Assembly (NCBI GenBank): GCA_023614405.1
Contig: CM042685.1
Span: forward strand, 238,493,661 to 238,557,660
Direction of reading: 5' to 3'
Origin: Avena insularis
Taxonomy: Eukaryota; Streptophyta; Magnoliopsida; Poales; Poaceae
Length of the DNA stretch: 64,000 nucleotides
Part shown: positions 1-10,740 of the stretch, piece after piece
Layout of the letters: each line of letters starts with the position of its first letter
How positions within the stretch are numbered: position 1 is the stretch's first letter
Translations under genes and position numbers: made by a program
The notes under the pieces: model-generated
Seen by the model: the letters and a program-made list of their open reading frames with translations, nothing else
What the model was told of the DNA's origin: nothing
Database searches by the model: none

Positions 1-366
1 ACATTGGAGGTGCGCTGTCAAAGAACAACAAGAGTAAGTCATATCAGCTCCCAAACCATACATATTCCTGTCTCTGACAGAATAGTTTGTGAGATCTCAA
101 CACTGAGCCTTTTCACCTGTAAATAATCGGCTGCAGGTGTGGTTTACGGCGTATACAGCGAGCTCCCGACGTGGGTGATCGAGCCGGGAAAGGCTTCCAT
201 GGACGAGAAGCGCTGCTTCGGCCTGAGCACGGCGCAAGGTCTCGTCGAATTCGAGTGCCAGGACGGCGCGAGCAAACAGAACTGGGTTGACGATGTGCAG
301 AACCTGCTTCGGCAAGTTGCTGCGGATGATCATGCAGGAGACAAGCTGGGATCAGTACTTCAGTAG
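1..366 (+). CDS. VAN3-binding/FORKED-like PH-domain protein, C-terminal two exons (5' partial)
   Basis: Two exons are visible: 1-33, ending at a good donor (GTAAGT at 34-39), and 137-366, preceded by acceptor CAG at 134-136. Joining them splits a Ser codon (A|GT) and leaves 86 residues before TAG at 364-366. The peptide runs IGGALSKNNK, then VVYGVYSELPTW, CFGLSTAQGLVEFEC and WVDDVQNLLRQV. This is the pattern of the plant PH_2 domain at the C-terminus of DUF828 proteins (VAN3-binding protein, FORKED1). In Arabidopsis that family works with the ARF-GAP VAN3 in vesicle trafficking and leaf-vein patterning; the PH domain binds phosphoinositides. The Trp of the last PH helix (WVDDVQ) is kept. The DUF828 part must lie to the left of the window. 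No break is seen, so the gene is probably functional. Alternative: another PH_2 paralogue of the same family. Confidence 0.75.
34..136 (+). other. Intron of the PH-domain gene
   Basis: 103-bp intron with donor GTAAGT and acceptor GCAG, phase 1. It fits the reading frame on both sides and restores the K-S-V-V-Y-G segment of the PH domain. Confidence 0.7.
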
Positions 367-386
367 AAACCCATTGATGCAGCTCA

Positions 387-408
387 TGTGTGTGTGTGTG
401 TGTGTGTG
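387..408. repeat. (TG)11 microsatellite in the presumed 3' UTR
   Basis: Eleven uninterrupted TG units begin 21 bp after the stop codon of the PH-domain gene. They probably lie in its 3' UTR. No certain polyadenylation signal could be assigned. Confidence 0.9.
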
Positions 409-540
409 CACAGTTTTCTTGGTGGAATGTGTTGTGTTGTGATGTGATGTAAGGGCGGTACATATAGATGGCAGTACGGTGTGGTAGTTTAGCTCTATAT
501 TGTAATGCATACAGGACGATGAGGTAAAGAGTTAACATGT

Positions 541-1093
541 TATATGTTCAGAATCCAGTATGGTATGATCCTCGATTTAGCTCATGGTGCTAATGACGAG
601 ATGGCAAAGAGAGGAAGTTCAGATTTGCAGGACGGTCTTTGTGTTGAAATCCACCTCAACGGTACCAGGTTAGAAAAAACAAGTGACACCAGATTTTTGA
701 CCGATTACTGCTCACCTTTGTAGAGCTAAAGGTGAAATAGATCGAAAACTCGACAATAGTACACCTTAAACACAGAAGTAATTGCAGCAATTATAATTCT
801 AACAAGTATAATAGTACACCTTCAATAGTCTCTTTGTTGGAACAACAGTGAGAATGCACAAAGGCAAGGATGGATATGTTCATCAGTCGTGTGGTCCATG
901 CATTACTCATCTTTCACAGGGGCATGCAAATCAGGTTCATGTTCAACAACACAAGGTTCCAATAAGAGTTGAGAAGAAGAAGGTGGTGGCGCCAAAGCCC
1001 AAACTCATGTGGAGAATAAAGAAGGCACCTAGTGATGTATCAAGTCGAGCAGGCCAAGAGGGAGGATGTGGTGAGGTAGGCAGGCAAGACTGA
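541..1093. other. Intergenic stretch, nothing recognised
   Basis: AT-rich sequence after the PH-domain gene. One short plus-strand reading frame (848-1093) has a Lys/Gln/His-rich translation with no motif I recognise, so it is not called as a gene. Confidence 0.5.
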
Positions 1094-1937
1094 AGATGAC
1101 GAAGACGCGGATGATTTTGTTGATATCACACCACCCTTACTAGCATACCCTCACCCAACGCTTTTTGAAGGGGGAGGGGGTGATATGGGAACGACATGCG
1201 TGAGGGAGGGGCGGGAGGCAGGCACAAGGGACGATAAGAAGGTCATCAAATAGGGCGCGAAGAAGTCTGACAAGACCGGAGTGTCCGGTGCATATCACCC
1301 GGACAACCCGGCCTACCCAAGACGTGTCAAGGTGGCAGCCATCCAGAAGGCTAAATCGGAAGCCACCTAGAATCCTGCAGGAAACTGGGAAGTTTCCGTC
1401 GGACCGGACTGTTAGATGTGAATCACCTAGAGTGTCCGGCCGGACCGGAATGTCCGGCCCATACATACCGGAATCTCCGTCCACCGACAGATCTGTTCCG
1501 AATCGGTTTGTATCCAGTTTGAGAAGATGGAGAAGACGCGTGATGATTTTGTTGATATCACACCACCCTTTCGAGCATACCCTCACGCGTTGGGGACAAC
1601 GCTTTTTGAAGGGGGGAGGATGATATGGGCATGACATGCGCGAGGGAGGGGTGGGAGGTAGGCGCAAGGGACGAGAAGAAGGTCATCAAAGAGAGCGTGA
1701 AGAAGTCTGACAAGACCGGAGTGTCAGACGCATATCACCCGGACAACCTGGCCTACCCGAGACGCGTCAAGGTGGCATCCATCTAGAAGGCTAAATCGAA
1801 GCCACCCAGAATCCTGCTGGAAACTATGAAGTTCCTGCCGGACCGGACTGTCCGGTGTGAATCACCCGGAGTGTCCTGCCGAACCATAATGTCCGGCCGC
1901 GGACGGATCTGTTCCGTATCGGTTTGTATCGAGTTTG
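1094..1937. repeat. Tandem direct repeat, two units of about 0.42 kb
   Basis: Unit 1 spans about 1094-1521 and unit 2 about 1524-1937. Both contain, in the same order, GATTTTGTTGATATCACACC, a GAAGGGGG run, a Lys-codon-like stretch (GAAGAAGTCTGACAAGACCG), GTGTCCGG motifs and TCTGTTCCG..ATCGGTTTGTATC. The copies differ by many substitutions and small indels, so the duplication is old. The G-rich run followed by a GC-rich non-coding stretch could be the 3' part of a retroelement, but no coding motif supports that. Confidence 0.75.
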
Positions 1938-2409
1938 AGTCCAACTAGGTTAGGTGACGGTTTGGGCCTGTCCAACAAGTTATATAAGGAGTCAGTTAAT
2001 CTAGGGTTTAGGGAGTTCGGAATTTTAGTCTAAACCTATTGTGTGTTTCTTGGTGAAGCATCCCTCCGAGGACAACGCTGCCGTGTTATCTATCGTATTG
2101 ATATTACCGCGGAGGTTCTTGTGTTCATCAAGGAATGTCGTGTTTTAGTTTGAGGCGTGGTGATCTTCATCACATTGTTTGCTAGATTCGTCCTCACCTT
2201 CAGGTAAGGTTCATCGATATTGTTGGAAGGAATTATATCTGGGTTACTCATTGTGAAAGATCGGGACAACAATCATAAGATCACCCCCTTGATCTTTATC
2301 AGGAGTTCAAGGAGGTCAAGGACGGGGTGGCTGGAAGGTGATGGGAACGGAGGCTAGGAGGTGAGGGGAGGCAGCAGAGAGAAGAAGGAAGGGGAAATGT
2401 ACGGAAGTC
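1938..2409. other. Non-coding, possible LTR remnant
   Basis: Contains a TATA-like element (TTATATAAGG near 1980) about 40 bp after the tandem repeat, then T-rich sequence without ORFs. It could be the promoter part of a decayed LTR attached to the repeat at 1094-1937. No second LTR or primer site was found. Confidence 0.3.
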
Positions 2410-2748
2410 GGGTCGGCGAACGATATCTAGAAATATGGACTAGGGTTCCAGAGTTCATAGAGAAAAGGAGAAGAAAATGCGGGGAGAGCAAGGCGGAGGG
2501 AGCGGCTTTGCTAGGCTAAGAAGGTGAGAATACAAAAAATGGCTAATTGTGGAAAATGTAAGAGAGGAGGCGATGGTGAGTGCAGGTTTGCCTATCCTGA
2601 GGAGGAGAGCATATAGGCTGCGAGCAGGCAGGTGCTATGTAAACAAACATGAATCTTAAAAATTAAGCGACAAATGATGGTGTCAATTATAGGTGTGGGA
2701 TTGCATTTCCAATCGATCGTGTGACATTGCCAATGGTAAAGACGAGAG

Positions 2749-2753
2749 AAGAG
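2749..2753. other. Target-site duplication AAGAG, left copy
   Basis: AAGAG directly precedes the Copia LTR. It recurs before the second left LTR (19908-19912) and after the right LTR (26328-26332). Confidence 0.8.
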
Positions 2754-3182
2754 TGTTAACTTTACAAGATCATCTAGGCTAGAGAAATCACAGTAGTGCC
2801 TTTGGTTTCGATCTAGTGCTTAGAGAGAGAAAGATGACAGAGGTATCAGAGAGGGAGAGGGCGTATACCTGTGCCTTGGCCCGATGAGTTCGAGCGAGAG
2901 GCCATGCCGGAGTTGGTGGCCATGGGGAAAGGGCGATGACGTGGGTGTGCGGTGGTGGCGGTGCTTCCCATCGGCTCGCGCTAACCCTAGATCGGTAGGG
3001 ATATAGGTAGGGCATACGGCATATCGACGAACCTCGTATCATGTCCTGCCGGACCCCACCCTTTATATATAGCGCGGCGACAGGGGCCCACCAACCATAT
3101 TGCGGTTGGGCGCCCCCCGATCAGGCGCGAGGCAAGGGGTGATCAGGCCGTTGGGCCCTGATTGATTGAGACCAATCTAACA
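2754..3182 (-). repeat. Copia LTR (429 bp), copy 1
   Basis: Begins TGTTAAC and ends CTAACA on the plus strand (TG...CA), and is matched at 19913-20341 and 25905-26327. The minus-strand TATA box TATATATAAA is at 3062-3071. Confidence 0.9.
3062..3071 (-). promoter_or_regulatory. TATA box of the Copia LTR
   Basis: Minus-strand TATATATAAA inside the LTR, with the same sequence in the other two LTR copies. It points into the element. Confidence 0.5.
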
Positions 3183-3494
3183 TTCTCCCCCTTGATCTCA
3201 ACTTTACTTTTAACTTTATACTTTTACTTTAGTCGTTTCATCACAGATCAGTACATAGATCATGTTTCATCGTTACAGCTCAATTGTCGATATAATCAGA
3301 CAACCACTACATACTTTTCTATTTTGAAACAAATCATGTTACTTTTGGACCTCTATAGTCCAAGAACCATAGGCTTTCCCTTAATCCCATGCCGGTTAAG
3401 TGTTCCTTGAACACATTGGGAGGTAAGCCTTTCGTTAGCGGATCCGCAAGCATATCCTTTTTGTCCTTATATGCTCAAGTCTTATAGTTTGATC

Positions 3495-4615
3495 CTAGAC
3501 TTTATCTTTCACAACATAATACTTTAGTTCTATTGACTTTGTAGTATTACTCGACTTGTTGTTGTGAGCATAGAATACTGCGGGCTCATTGTCACAGTAC
3601 ATCTTTAGTGGCCTGCTAATGCAGTCTACCACCCTCAAGTCGGGTAAAAATTTCTTTAGCCATAACGCCTGCCCCATGGCCTCATAACATGCTATAAATT
3701 CTGTATACATCATAGATGATGCAACTATTTACTGTTTGGCGCTTCTCCATGAAAAAGCACCTCCTGCGAGAGTAAAGACATATCCTGTCGTGGACTTTCT
3801 ATTATCTCTATCTCTCGCAAAATCTACATCTAAATACCCTCTTATTTCTAGGCAATCAGATCTTTTATATGTTAGCATGAAGCCTTTTTTGCCTTGCACA
3901 TAACGAAAGCTTTCTTTATCATTTCCTAGTGCTCCATGCCTGGATTATCCTGATATCTACCGAGTATCCCGGTGATAAAAACTAAGTCAGGGCAAGTGCA
4001 CACTTGTGCATACTGTAAGCTTCCAACGACCGAAGCATATGGTACTGCTTTCATTTGATCGACCTTATATTGGTTCTTTGGACATTGAAATTTTCCAAAA
4101 CTGTCGCCCTTTACTATGGGAGCAGGTGTGGAATTACTCGCATGCATATTGTATTTATTTAGAATCTTTTCACAATATGCCTTCTGCGATAGTCCTAACA
4201 CTCTATTCTTTCTATCTCGGTGAATTTCTATGCCCAAAACATAAGAAGCTTCACCAAGATCTTTCATATCAAAATTTGAGGACAAGAAACTCTTTGTTTC
4301 TAGTAGTAGACTGACATCGCTGCTAGAAAGCAAGATATCATCCATATACAGAATTATAAAAATATATTTTCCACTTTTAAACTTTGCATAAATGCAGTTG
4401 TCCTCAACATTCTCTTTAAATCCAAATCTTTTGATTGTATCATTGAACTTTAAATACCACTGTCTAGAGGCTTGCTTTAACCCATAAATGGATTTCTTTA
4501 AACGGCATCCCATGTGTTCCTTCCCCTCCATGAAAAAACCCTTGGGTTGTTTCATGTAAACATTCTCTTCTAAATCTCCATTTAGAAATGTCGTCTTTAT
4601 ATCCATTTGATGCAA
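3495..4615 (-). pseudogene. Copia RT-RNase H fragment, copy 1
   Basis: Minus strand. 4615-3926 encodes Copia reverse transcriptase: HQMDIKTTFLNGDLEENVYM, KKSIYGLKQASRQWY, the active site YMDD (4337-4348) and DLGEASYVLGIEIHRDR. The next part, 3713-3495, encodes the RNase H end (TEFIACYEAMGQALWLKKFL, CDNEPAVFYAHN). The two lie in different frames with stops between them. The N-terminal half of the polyprotein is missing because the Gypsy element interrupts the gene just before the RT active region. YMDD keeps both catalytic Asp, unlike copy 2. Confidence 0.9.
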
Positions 4616-5566
4616 CTCTGTAACATTCCAAAAATACCAAACTTAGATCATCAAACACTAATCATCAAGATTAGGGTTAACAAAAACTTTTCTAAATAAA
4701 CTCATGAATGCATGTATATGTGTATGCATGGATTTTGAATTTCTTTAAAAACCACCTTGTTTGTGTGATCCATTGCTTGTAAAATGTTTCTTAGGTGAAA
4801 TGAACATCATCTAAAACATTTCCCACACTTTTCCTAAAGACAAGTAAATCAAAACAAATATATTAAGTGAATGGTCATTTTGACCAATTTAACTCCCATG
4901 CCTACTTTGGCTGTCTCAAACTTTCAAAACCTAACGGAAACTTTTCTGGTTCTTTGCACCCCTTGAATGTACTCATAAAAAAGTATCAAGGCACACTTTG
5001 TGATCATCCAGAAACTTTCAAATGCATAGTTTAAATGACAATTCAAAATTGAATCTTCTTCATATGGGAAGATCCCACTTTTTCAAAACCCACTCAAACA
5101 AGCTCAACTTTCAAAACCCAAGCATCTGCAGACTCACCAGCACCAATCTAGCAAACCCACCAAAATTCATTTCAAAATTCAAAACTTGTTTTCATGCGGC
5201 CATTTCATCAAACAGGTTGCAGACACAAATCAAACAAAACAACAAACACTATAGTGTGCAGTGATTCTTGCCTAACTTGTTCCCTAGTTAGCTCACACAC
5301 AACTCAGTAGATCATCTAGAAAGATTAGCCCAACACTAGCACCCCTGTGAGCTTGCCATTGTCATTAATGGTGAACAGCCGAGCACCCCAATGTCACCCC
5401 ATTATGGACAGCAGGCTAGAGGAAGAACTAGCCGTGCCAACCTTACGGTGGGAGGCAGCCACCGTCCATACTCCACCTAGTCGCGGCGGCGTTGCCTGGA
5501 CCACGCGCACAAGCCGCGCCCAGACCATGCCGAACGTGCGCCAGAGCGCCACCCTCGACCAGCGTC

Positions 5567-7458
5567 CACAGTGTAGGGGTTCGTAGCATGGAAAACAAAA
5601 TTTTCTATCGCATACAAACAAACAAGCCAAGATCTATCTACTAGATTGTAGCAACGAGTCGATAGTGGAACTCACCCTCGAAGATTCCAAAGCGGTTAAC
5701 GAGAGCAGATTCTCGTGGATGATGTAGTCGTACTCTTTCCGATCTCAAGATCGCGTAGACGATCCTTCCGGCGCCGCGTTCCCAAGCGCTCCCGATCGGT
5801 CACACGTTCGGTACTGACGAAGACCTTCCTCTCCTTGTTCCAGCAGCGGAGGTTGTAGCACTCTCCTTGCGATTCAAGCAGACCTGGCAGTAATGCAGGA
5901 AGTAGAGGGAGATCAGGGGCTTCGCCTTAAGCAGTGCGAGTATGGTGGAGCTTATGAGAGAGGCTATTAGTGGTCTAGTAATTAGACACACCAATTAGAA
6001 GGCTCTAAACCAATTAGAAAGCTCTAAACGAAATAGCTCTAAACCGGGGTTTAGATCTAGGTTTAGTTTAGAGGATAGGATCTAGTGCGTGTGGAGGGAG
6101 CCCCTCCTTATATAGGTGGGAGGGGCTGGCGCCCGGGGAGGAGTGGTGTCCCTCCCCAACTCGGCATTGGAGTTGGCCGCCGGTTGGAGGAGGTCTCCCT
6201 CTCCAACTCGGTTTCCCTCTTCTCCTCCTCTTTCCACTTTCCAAAACTTGCCGTTTGACTTTCAAACTAGCCGTTTGACTTTTCAATTTAGGATTTAAAT
6301 AAACCTTTTATTTTGGACAGCGAGAACACTTAGTACATGATGCAATCATTCCAATATGTAATGACACATTCATGTACCCTTCCCCTCGAGTCTTGGGACA
6401 TTCAGGACCTTCTAGAATGTTCGATGAAAACACGGAACCATTCCCCAACTCGAAGCAGGACTTTCCTTATATGAATCTTATTCTCCGGACCATTCCGGAT
6501 CACCTCGTGATATCCCGGATCCCATCCGAGACTCCGAACAACATTCGGTCTCTTTCTCATAATACCATAACTACTCAAACAACGTCGAATCCTTAAGTGT
6601 GTCTCCCTACGGTTCGTGAATTATGCGGACATGATCGAGACACTTCTCCGAACAATAACCAATAGAGGAATCTGGAAATTCATATGGCTCCCACATATTT
6701 CTACGATTACTTTGTGATTGAATGAACCACTTACATATGATACCAATTTCCCTTTGTCTCACGATAGTTTACTTATCCGAGGTTATGATCGTCGGTATCT
6801 CTGCATACCTAGTTCAACCTCGTTACTGATAAGTACTCTTTTCTCGTTCCCGTGATATGTGATCCCTTGTGACCAAGTCACATGCTTGCAAGCTAATTGG
6901 ATGACATTTCACCGAGAGGGCCCAGAGTATATCTATCCGTCATGTGGATGGACAAATCCCACTCTTGATCCATGTGTTTCAACCAATACTTTCCGAACAC
7001 TCAATGCCACCTTTATAGCCACCCTGTTACGGTGTGGTGTTTGATGACATCAAAGCATCCATCCGGTAAAGGTGATATGCATGATCTCATGGTCGAAGGA
7101 ATTAGGTTACTATGTATCAGAAAGCATATAGCAATTGAACTATTGAAATGACTTGATCTATATGCTACGCTTGTCTATAGGAGTATGTCCACCATATCAT
7201 TCTTCTAACGATATGATCTTGTTGTTGACAACATCTCAATGTTCATGATATGGAAACCACAATCATCAATCAACCAACAAGCTAGTGAAGTATAGAGGCT
7301 ATACTAGGGACTTCAAATTAAGTTTACAAATCACACAAGTATTAATGGTTTCCTTGTTTAATACTATTATAGCATGAATGTAAACATTTATCATAAGTAT
7401 GAAGATATGATAATAACCTACTTTATTATTGCCTCTTGGGTATATCTCCAACACACAG
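5567..7458 (-). mobile_element. Copia solo LTR inside the Gypsy 5' LTR, with target duplications
   Basis: The LTR proper is 5572-7453 (1882 bp). On the minus strand it starts TGTTGGAGATATACCCAAGA and ends CCCCTACA. CACAG occurs directly on both sides (5567-5571 and 7454-7458), while the other Gypsy LTR has a single CACAG at the same place (...GTCCACAGCGCGCC). This proves an insertion followed by LTR-LTR recombination. The start resembles Angela/BARE-group LTRs but belongs to a different family from the elements at 40559 and 50092. A minus-strand TATA box is at 6108-6114. Confidence 0.9.
6108..6114 (-). promoter_or_regulatory. TATA box of the solo LTR
   Basis: Minus-strand CCTATATAAGG, the typical LTR core promoter context. 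Confidence 0.5.
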
Positions 7459-7754
7459 ACCGCGCGCCGCCCTCACCGCGTGCACACACGATCACCACCG
7501 ACCCAGGACACCGCCAGACATCCCCGTTTGCCGCCCCGTGTCATACAGCCACCGCCTACCGTCGAAGACGCCACCTTTGCCGCGCAGAGCACCGGCCGTT
7601 CCAGACCAAACCACACCGCCCCATGCCTCGCGACCATGTCGTTTAGCATCGCCAGGAGACACCACACCGCCCCTACCCTTGCCCATGCCATTAGCCGCCT
7701 GTAATGTCGCTCCCGATGAGCTCACCGTGCGCCCCGACGGTTCCCTCGCTCGAC

Positions 7755-7762
7755 TATAAATA
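7755..7762 (+). promoter_or_regulatory. TATA box of the Gypsy 5' LTR
   Basis: TATAAATA in the context CGACTATAAATAGAGG, repeated exactly in the 3' LTR at 17530-17537. It lies in GC-rich sequence ahead of the presumed leader. Confidence 0.6.
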
Positions 7763-10517
7763 GAGGCCACCCCCGCACGATTTCTTCACACCATCTCACT
7801 CCCCTCTCCTCACTGACCGTGCCACACCGTTCTCAGAGCAAGGCGAGCACCACCTCGCCGGAATTTCACCGGAGCCCGCCGCCTCTGGAGAAGAAGGGAG
7901 CCAGCGATTGGAGCCGCCCCAGGAGAAGCCACCGGTACCAGGAGGTTCGCCGTCGACTTACTTTCGCCCGCCTCGCCGACCTCGCCTGCACCCGGTGAGC
8001 CCCCAGCACCCCCCACTGGCCGCGCTAGGTTTCGTTCTCGCCGGAGATGTCTCACGTCGACGATGAGCCCCAGCCGTTGGATTAGAACTAGATCGAACGA
8101 TCCACGTTGCCCCATACCGCTTCGCCCAGCCCCGTGTCACTGACAAGTGGGGACACCCACTTAAGCAGCCCGCGGGAGCACTGCGCTTAGCAGGCCGGCC
8201 CGTTAGAATTTCCCGCGCAGCCCAGCAATTCAAATTAAACCTTTTCTTTTTAAATTCAAACACACTTCTGTACCCAACTTCAAAAATCAACCCAGATCGA
8301 TTCAGTGCACCAAATTGAATGAAACCAATTTTGTTGGAAAGGTCTGTGAATGCTTAATCCAAGCCCGTTGGATTCAAGTCATTTGGATCTATAGATCACC
8401 CATAGTAAAAATAACAATGCAGAAGCTTTTCTGCATTGAAACATTTTTCAAATTTAAACCATAAAATCTTTTGAGTTGTTTCCAACTCTCAAAAATCACA
8501 TTTAACCATACCTTTCAGAATATATAAAAATATATAGGTTTACTTGCAGAAATAATGTTCAAGTAATAAAAGAATGCTTCATAAGCATTTCTAGCCACTT
8601 TAATTAATTAAAATAAAAGGATAAAACCTTATTAAATTGTGACACCACTTTAAATCACATTCCCATGGACTACAATATGTGGTGATGATATGTGTCAACA
8701 TGATCCCATATTTGGTTTGGAGAATATTAAATCTTAAGTAGTTTTTTAATGAGTAGAAATTACTTTTCTAAAAATAAAAAGATTTAAACCAAGCTTTAAC
8801 CTTGTAATGTTAGAGATGATGCTAGATCATCTATAGGACCCTTGTGTGTGATGATTGCAAGTAGTTAAGTATTGTTTGGTGATTGTGTACGTCGTATTTA
8901 TTCATAGACGCTAGTACCGACCAAGGATACGAGGAGGAAAGAGGATACTACGAAGAAGAAGCCGAGGAGAACTTCAACCACTGCTCTGCACAAGGCAAGC
9001 TAGTAACTATGCAAGCTTATATTGACACTGATGCAAGTCTAATACTACTAGTGAATGTGCAAGCTAACCCTTGCCAGATACCCTACTGATGCCACAAACC
9101 CATACTTGTGATATGACTACTATATGCCTTAAGCATATGTGATTATACTCACTTGATAAACCAATCCTAGTTTTATGTGCAAGCTTCTTACTTTATTTTT
9201 TATCAAAGCTTACTTAGAGTCTACCTAAGAGTTTGGTAGATACCAGACAGTTGTGCTGAAGGTTGCATAAAGAGCATAAAATTTGGCCTAAGCTAGAAAC
9301 CTTGACATCAGCCTAAGATATAAGGTTGGACTTAGTGAAACTCCACGAGTTACCACCCCTCATTAGAACTACCCCCACCTGTAGATGCTAGTGCTAAGCA
9401 TAAAATTTGATCAACTTTTAGATGGGAATACTTGGTGGAAAAATGGTTATGAAAACCATGGAATGATGGATCATTCTATTGAAATGTTTTGGACATGTGT
9501 TTCCAAACACTTGATGATTTTGGTGATGAAAATGTTGAGGCATGAGCCTTAGCCCTTTATAAAACTGATGGTTGTCTGGATGCGATACCATTCCAATTTT
9601 AGCGTACAACCACAATACCCGAATATTGGGTAGGGCTTAACTGGAAACTTATATTCCTTAGTATTAGTTCCCTCACGGCCAAGGTCTGAGCTGAGGCTAC
9701 CTTGTGAAGATTGTCCACCTGTGCAGTACCCAAGATGACAGTGGTCATGGTTGGGAGGCCAAACTCACAGGAGAGGTGCTTATACTAGGGCGTGTAATTG
9801 AAAGGTTAGGTTTGATTATCCGCATACTGAGTATGGTGAATCCAGGATTGTTCCTGACGGATGTATCGAATATTGTGGTGAAAGTGTACAATCTCTGCAG
9901 AGTGTCAAACTATTCGAATAGCCGCGTCATGATTATGGACGATTGAGTGGCCATACTGTTCCCCCGTCAGCCTTTTCAAAATGACTTGTGAAATGAATTG
10001 AGACTTTGACTTGACCACAACAGAGTTGTGACCTGAATTACAAGATCCCTCTTAGGAGTTATAAAATTGTGACTAGCTTTGGAACTAAGTAGAGATAAAT
10101 CTGGCTTTTGCAAAACAACCTTAGAGCCTAGTGTCCCATTATCCAAAAACCCCTTTACCTGTTAGTATTAGTTTGCGAGTACTTAAAGAGTACTCATGGC
10201 TTTGTCCTGCTATTCCCATGGCGACTATGAAGAGGAGTACGGAAGATGGACCGTGAAGGTTACGACAACTAGGATCATCTCCCATCACAAGCATTGCGTG
10301 ACTCAAGATGGAGCCGCCACGCTACCGTTATTATTACGTATTCCGCTTGATGTTGTATTAAGAACTGGATCATGAGATCCCTATTTGTAAGAACTTATGT
10401 ATCGTTGTAACGGATGAAGTACTATGGTATCCAATTGTTATGTCTCGCAAAAATGGTAATCCTGGGATTGCGTATGGCATAACAGGCATCTAGGATTGAA
10501 AATCCGGTGTTGACAAG

Positions 10518-10530
10518 TTGGTATCGAGCC
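10518..10530 (+). other. Gypsy primer-binding site
   Basis: TTGGTATCGAGCC lies 2 bp after the LTR end. It is close to the initiator-Met-tRNA primer site TGGTATCAGAGC used by most plant LTR elements. Confidence 0.75.
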
Positions 10531-10740
10531 ATCGACCATAGGAGACCCTAGCTAGATTGGACGTTGACCCAAAACTTAGTTTCAAAACCAAAGAATAAAA
10601 GTATTTACGAAAACCTATTCTCATTCTTACCTCTTTGATTCTTTAATAAAACTTCATGTTCCTCAAAAACTCTTGCAAAATAGATAAAATTTTGACACAC
10701 TTGATCACTCTGCTAATCTACTCATCCTCTATTTTTATAG

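Larger units (their letters stand above)
2410..4618. repeat. Duplicated block, copy 1 (flank plus left part of Copia element)
   Basis: This block matches 19552-21775 almost base for base: unique flank (2410-2753), Copia LTR (2754-3182) and the RNase H/RT end of the Copia element. Within the 429-bp LTR I count about 12 differences between copies. Copy 1 stops at 4618 only because a Gypsy element starts at 4619; copy 2 continues uninterrupted. The two left boundaries share a GGG microhomology (2410-2412 and 19552-19554). Confidence 0.9.
2754..4618 (-). mobile_element. Copia LTR retrotransposon, left fragment (copy 1)
   Basis: The fragment has one LTR (2754-3182), a polypurine tract next to it (minus strand AAGGGGGAGAAT) and the RNase H and RT coding region on the minus strand, and is cut at 4618 by the inserted Gypsy element. 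It is preceded by AAGAG (2749-2753), the same five bases that follow the right LTR at 26328-26332. This fits the view that it is the 3' end of a Copia insertion later duplicated. Confidence 0.85.
4619..10515 (+). repeat. Gypsy 5' LTR, interrupted by a solo LTR
   Basis: Begins TGTAACATTCC and ends GTTGACA just before the primer site. Without the 1887 bp of the inserted solo LTR and its target duplication it is about 4.0 kb, long for this clade. It aligns with 16295-19554. The GC-rich part (about 7454-8200) carries the TATA box and probably the transcription start. Confidence 0.85.

Noticed and set aside
848..1093. Plus-strand 81-codon frame with Lys/Gln-rich translation
   Set aside because: No recognisable motif, start context or splice partner; frame length is within chance for this region.
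7374..8290. Several overlapping 90-110 codon frames in the Gypsy LTR GC-rich part
   Set aside because: LTR promoter/leader DNA; frames are not preserved in the partner LTR, which has small indels.
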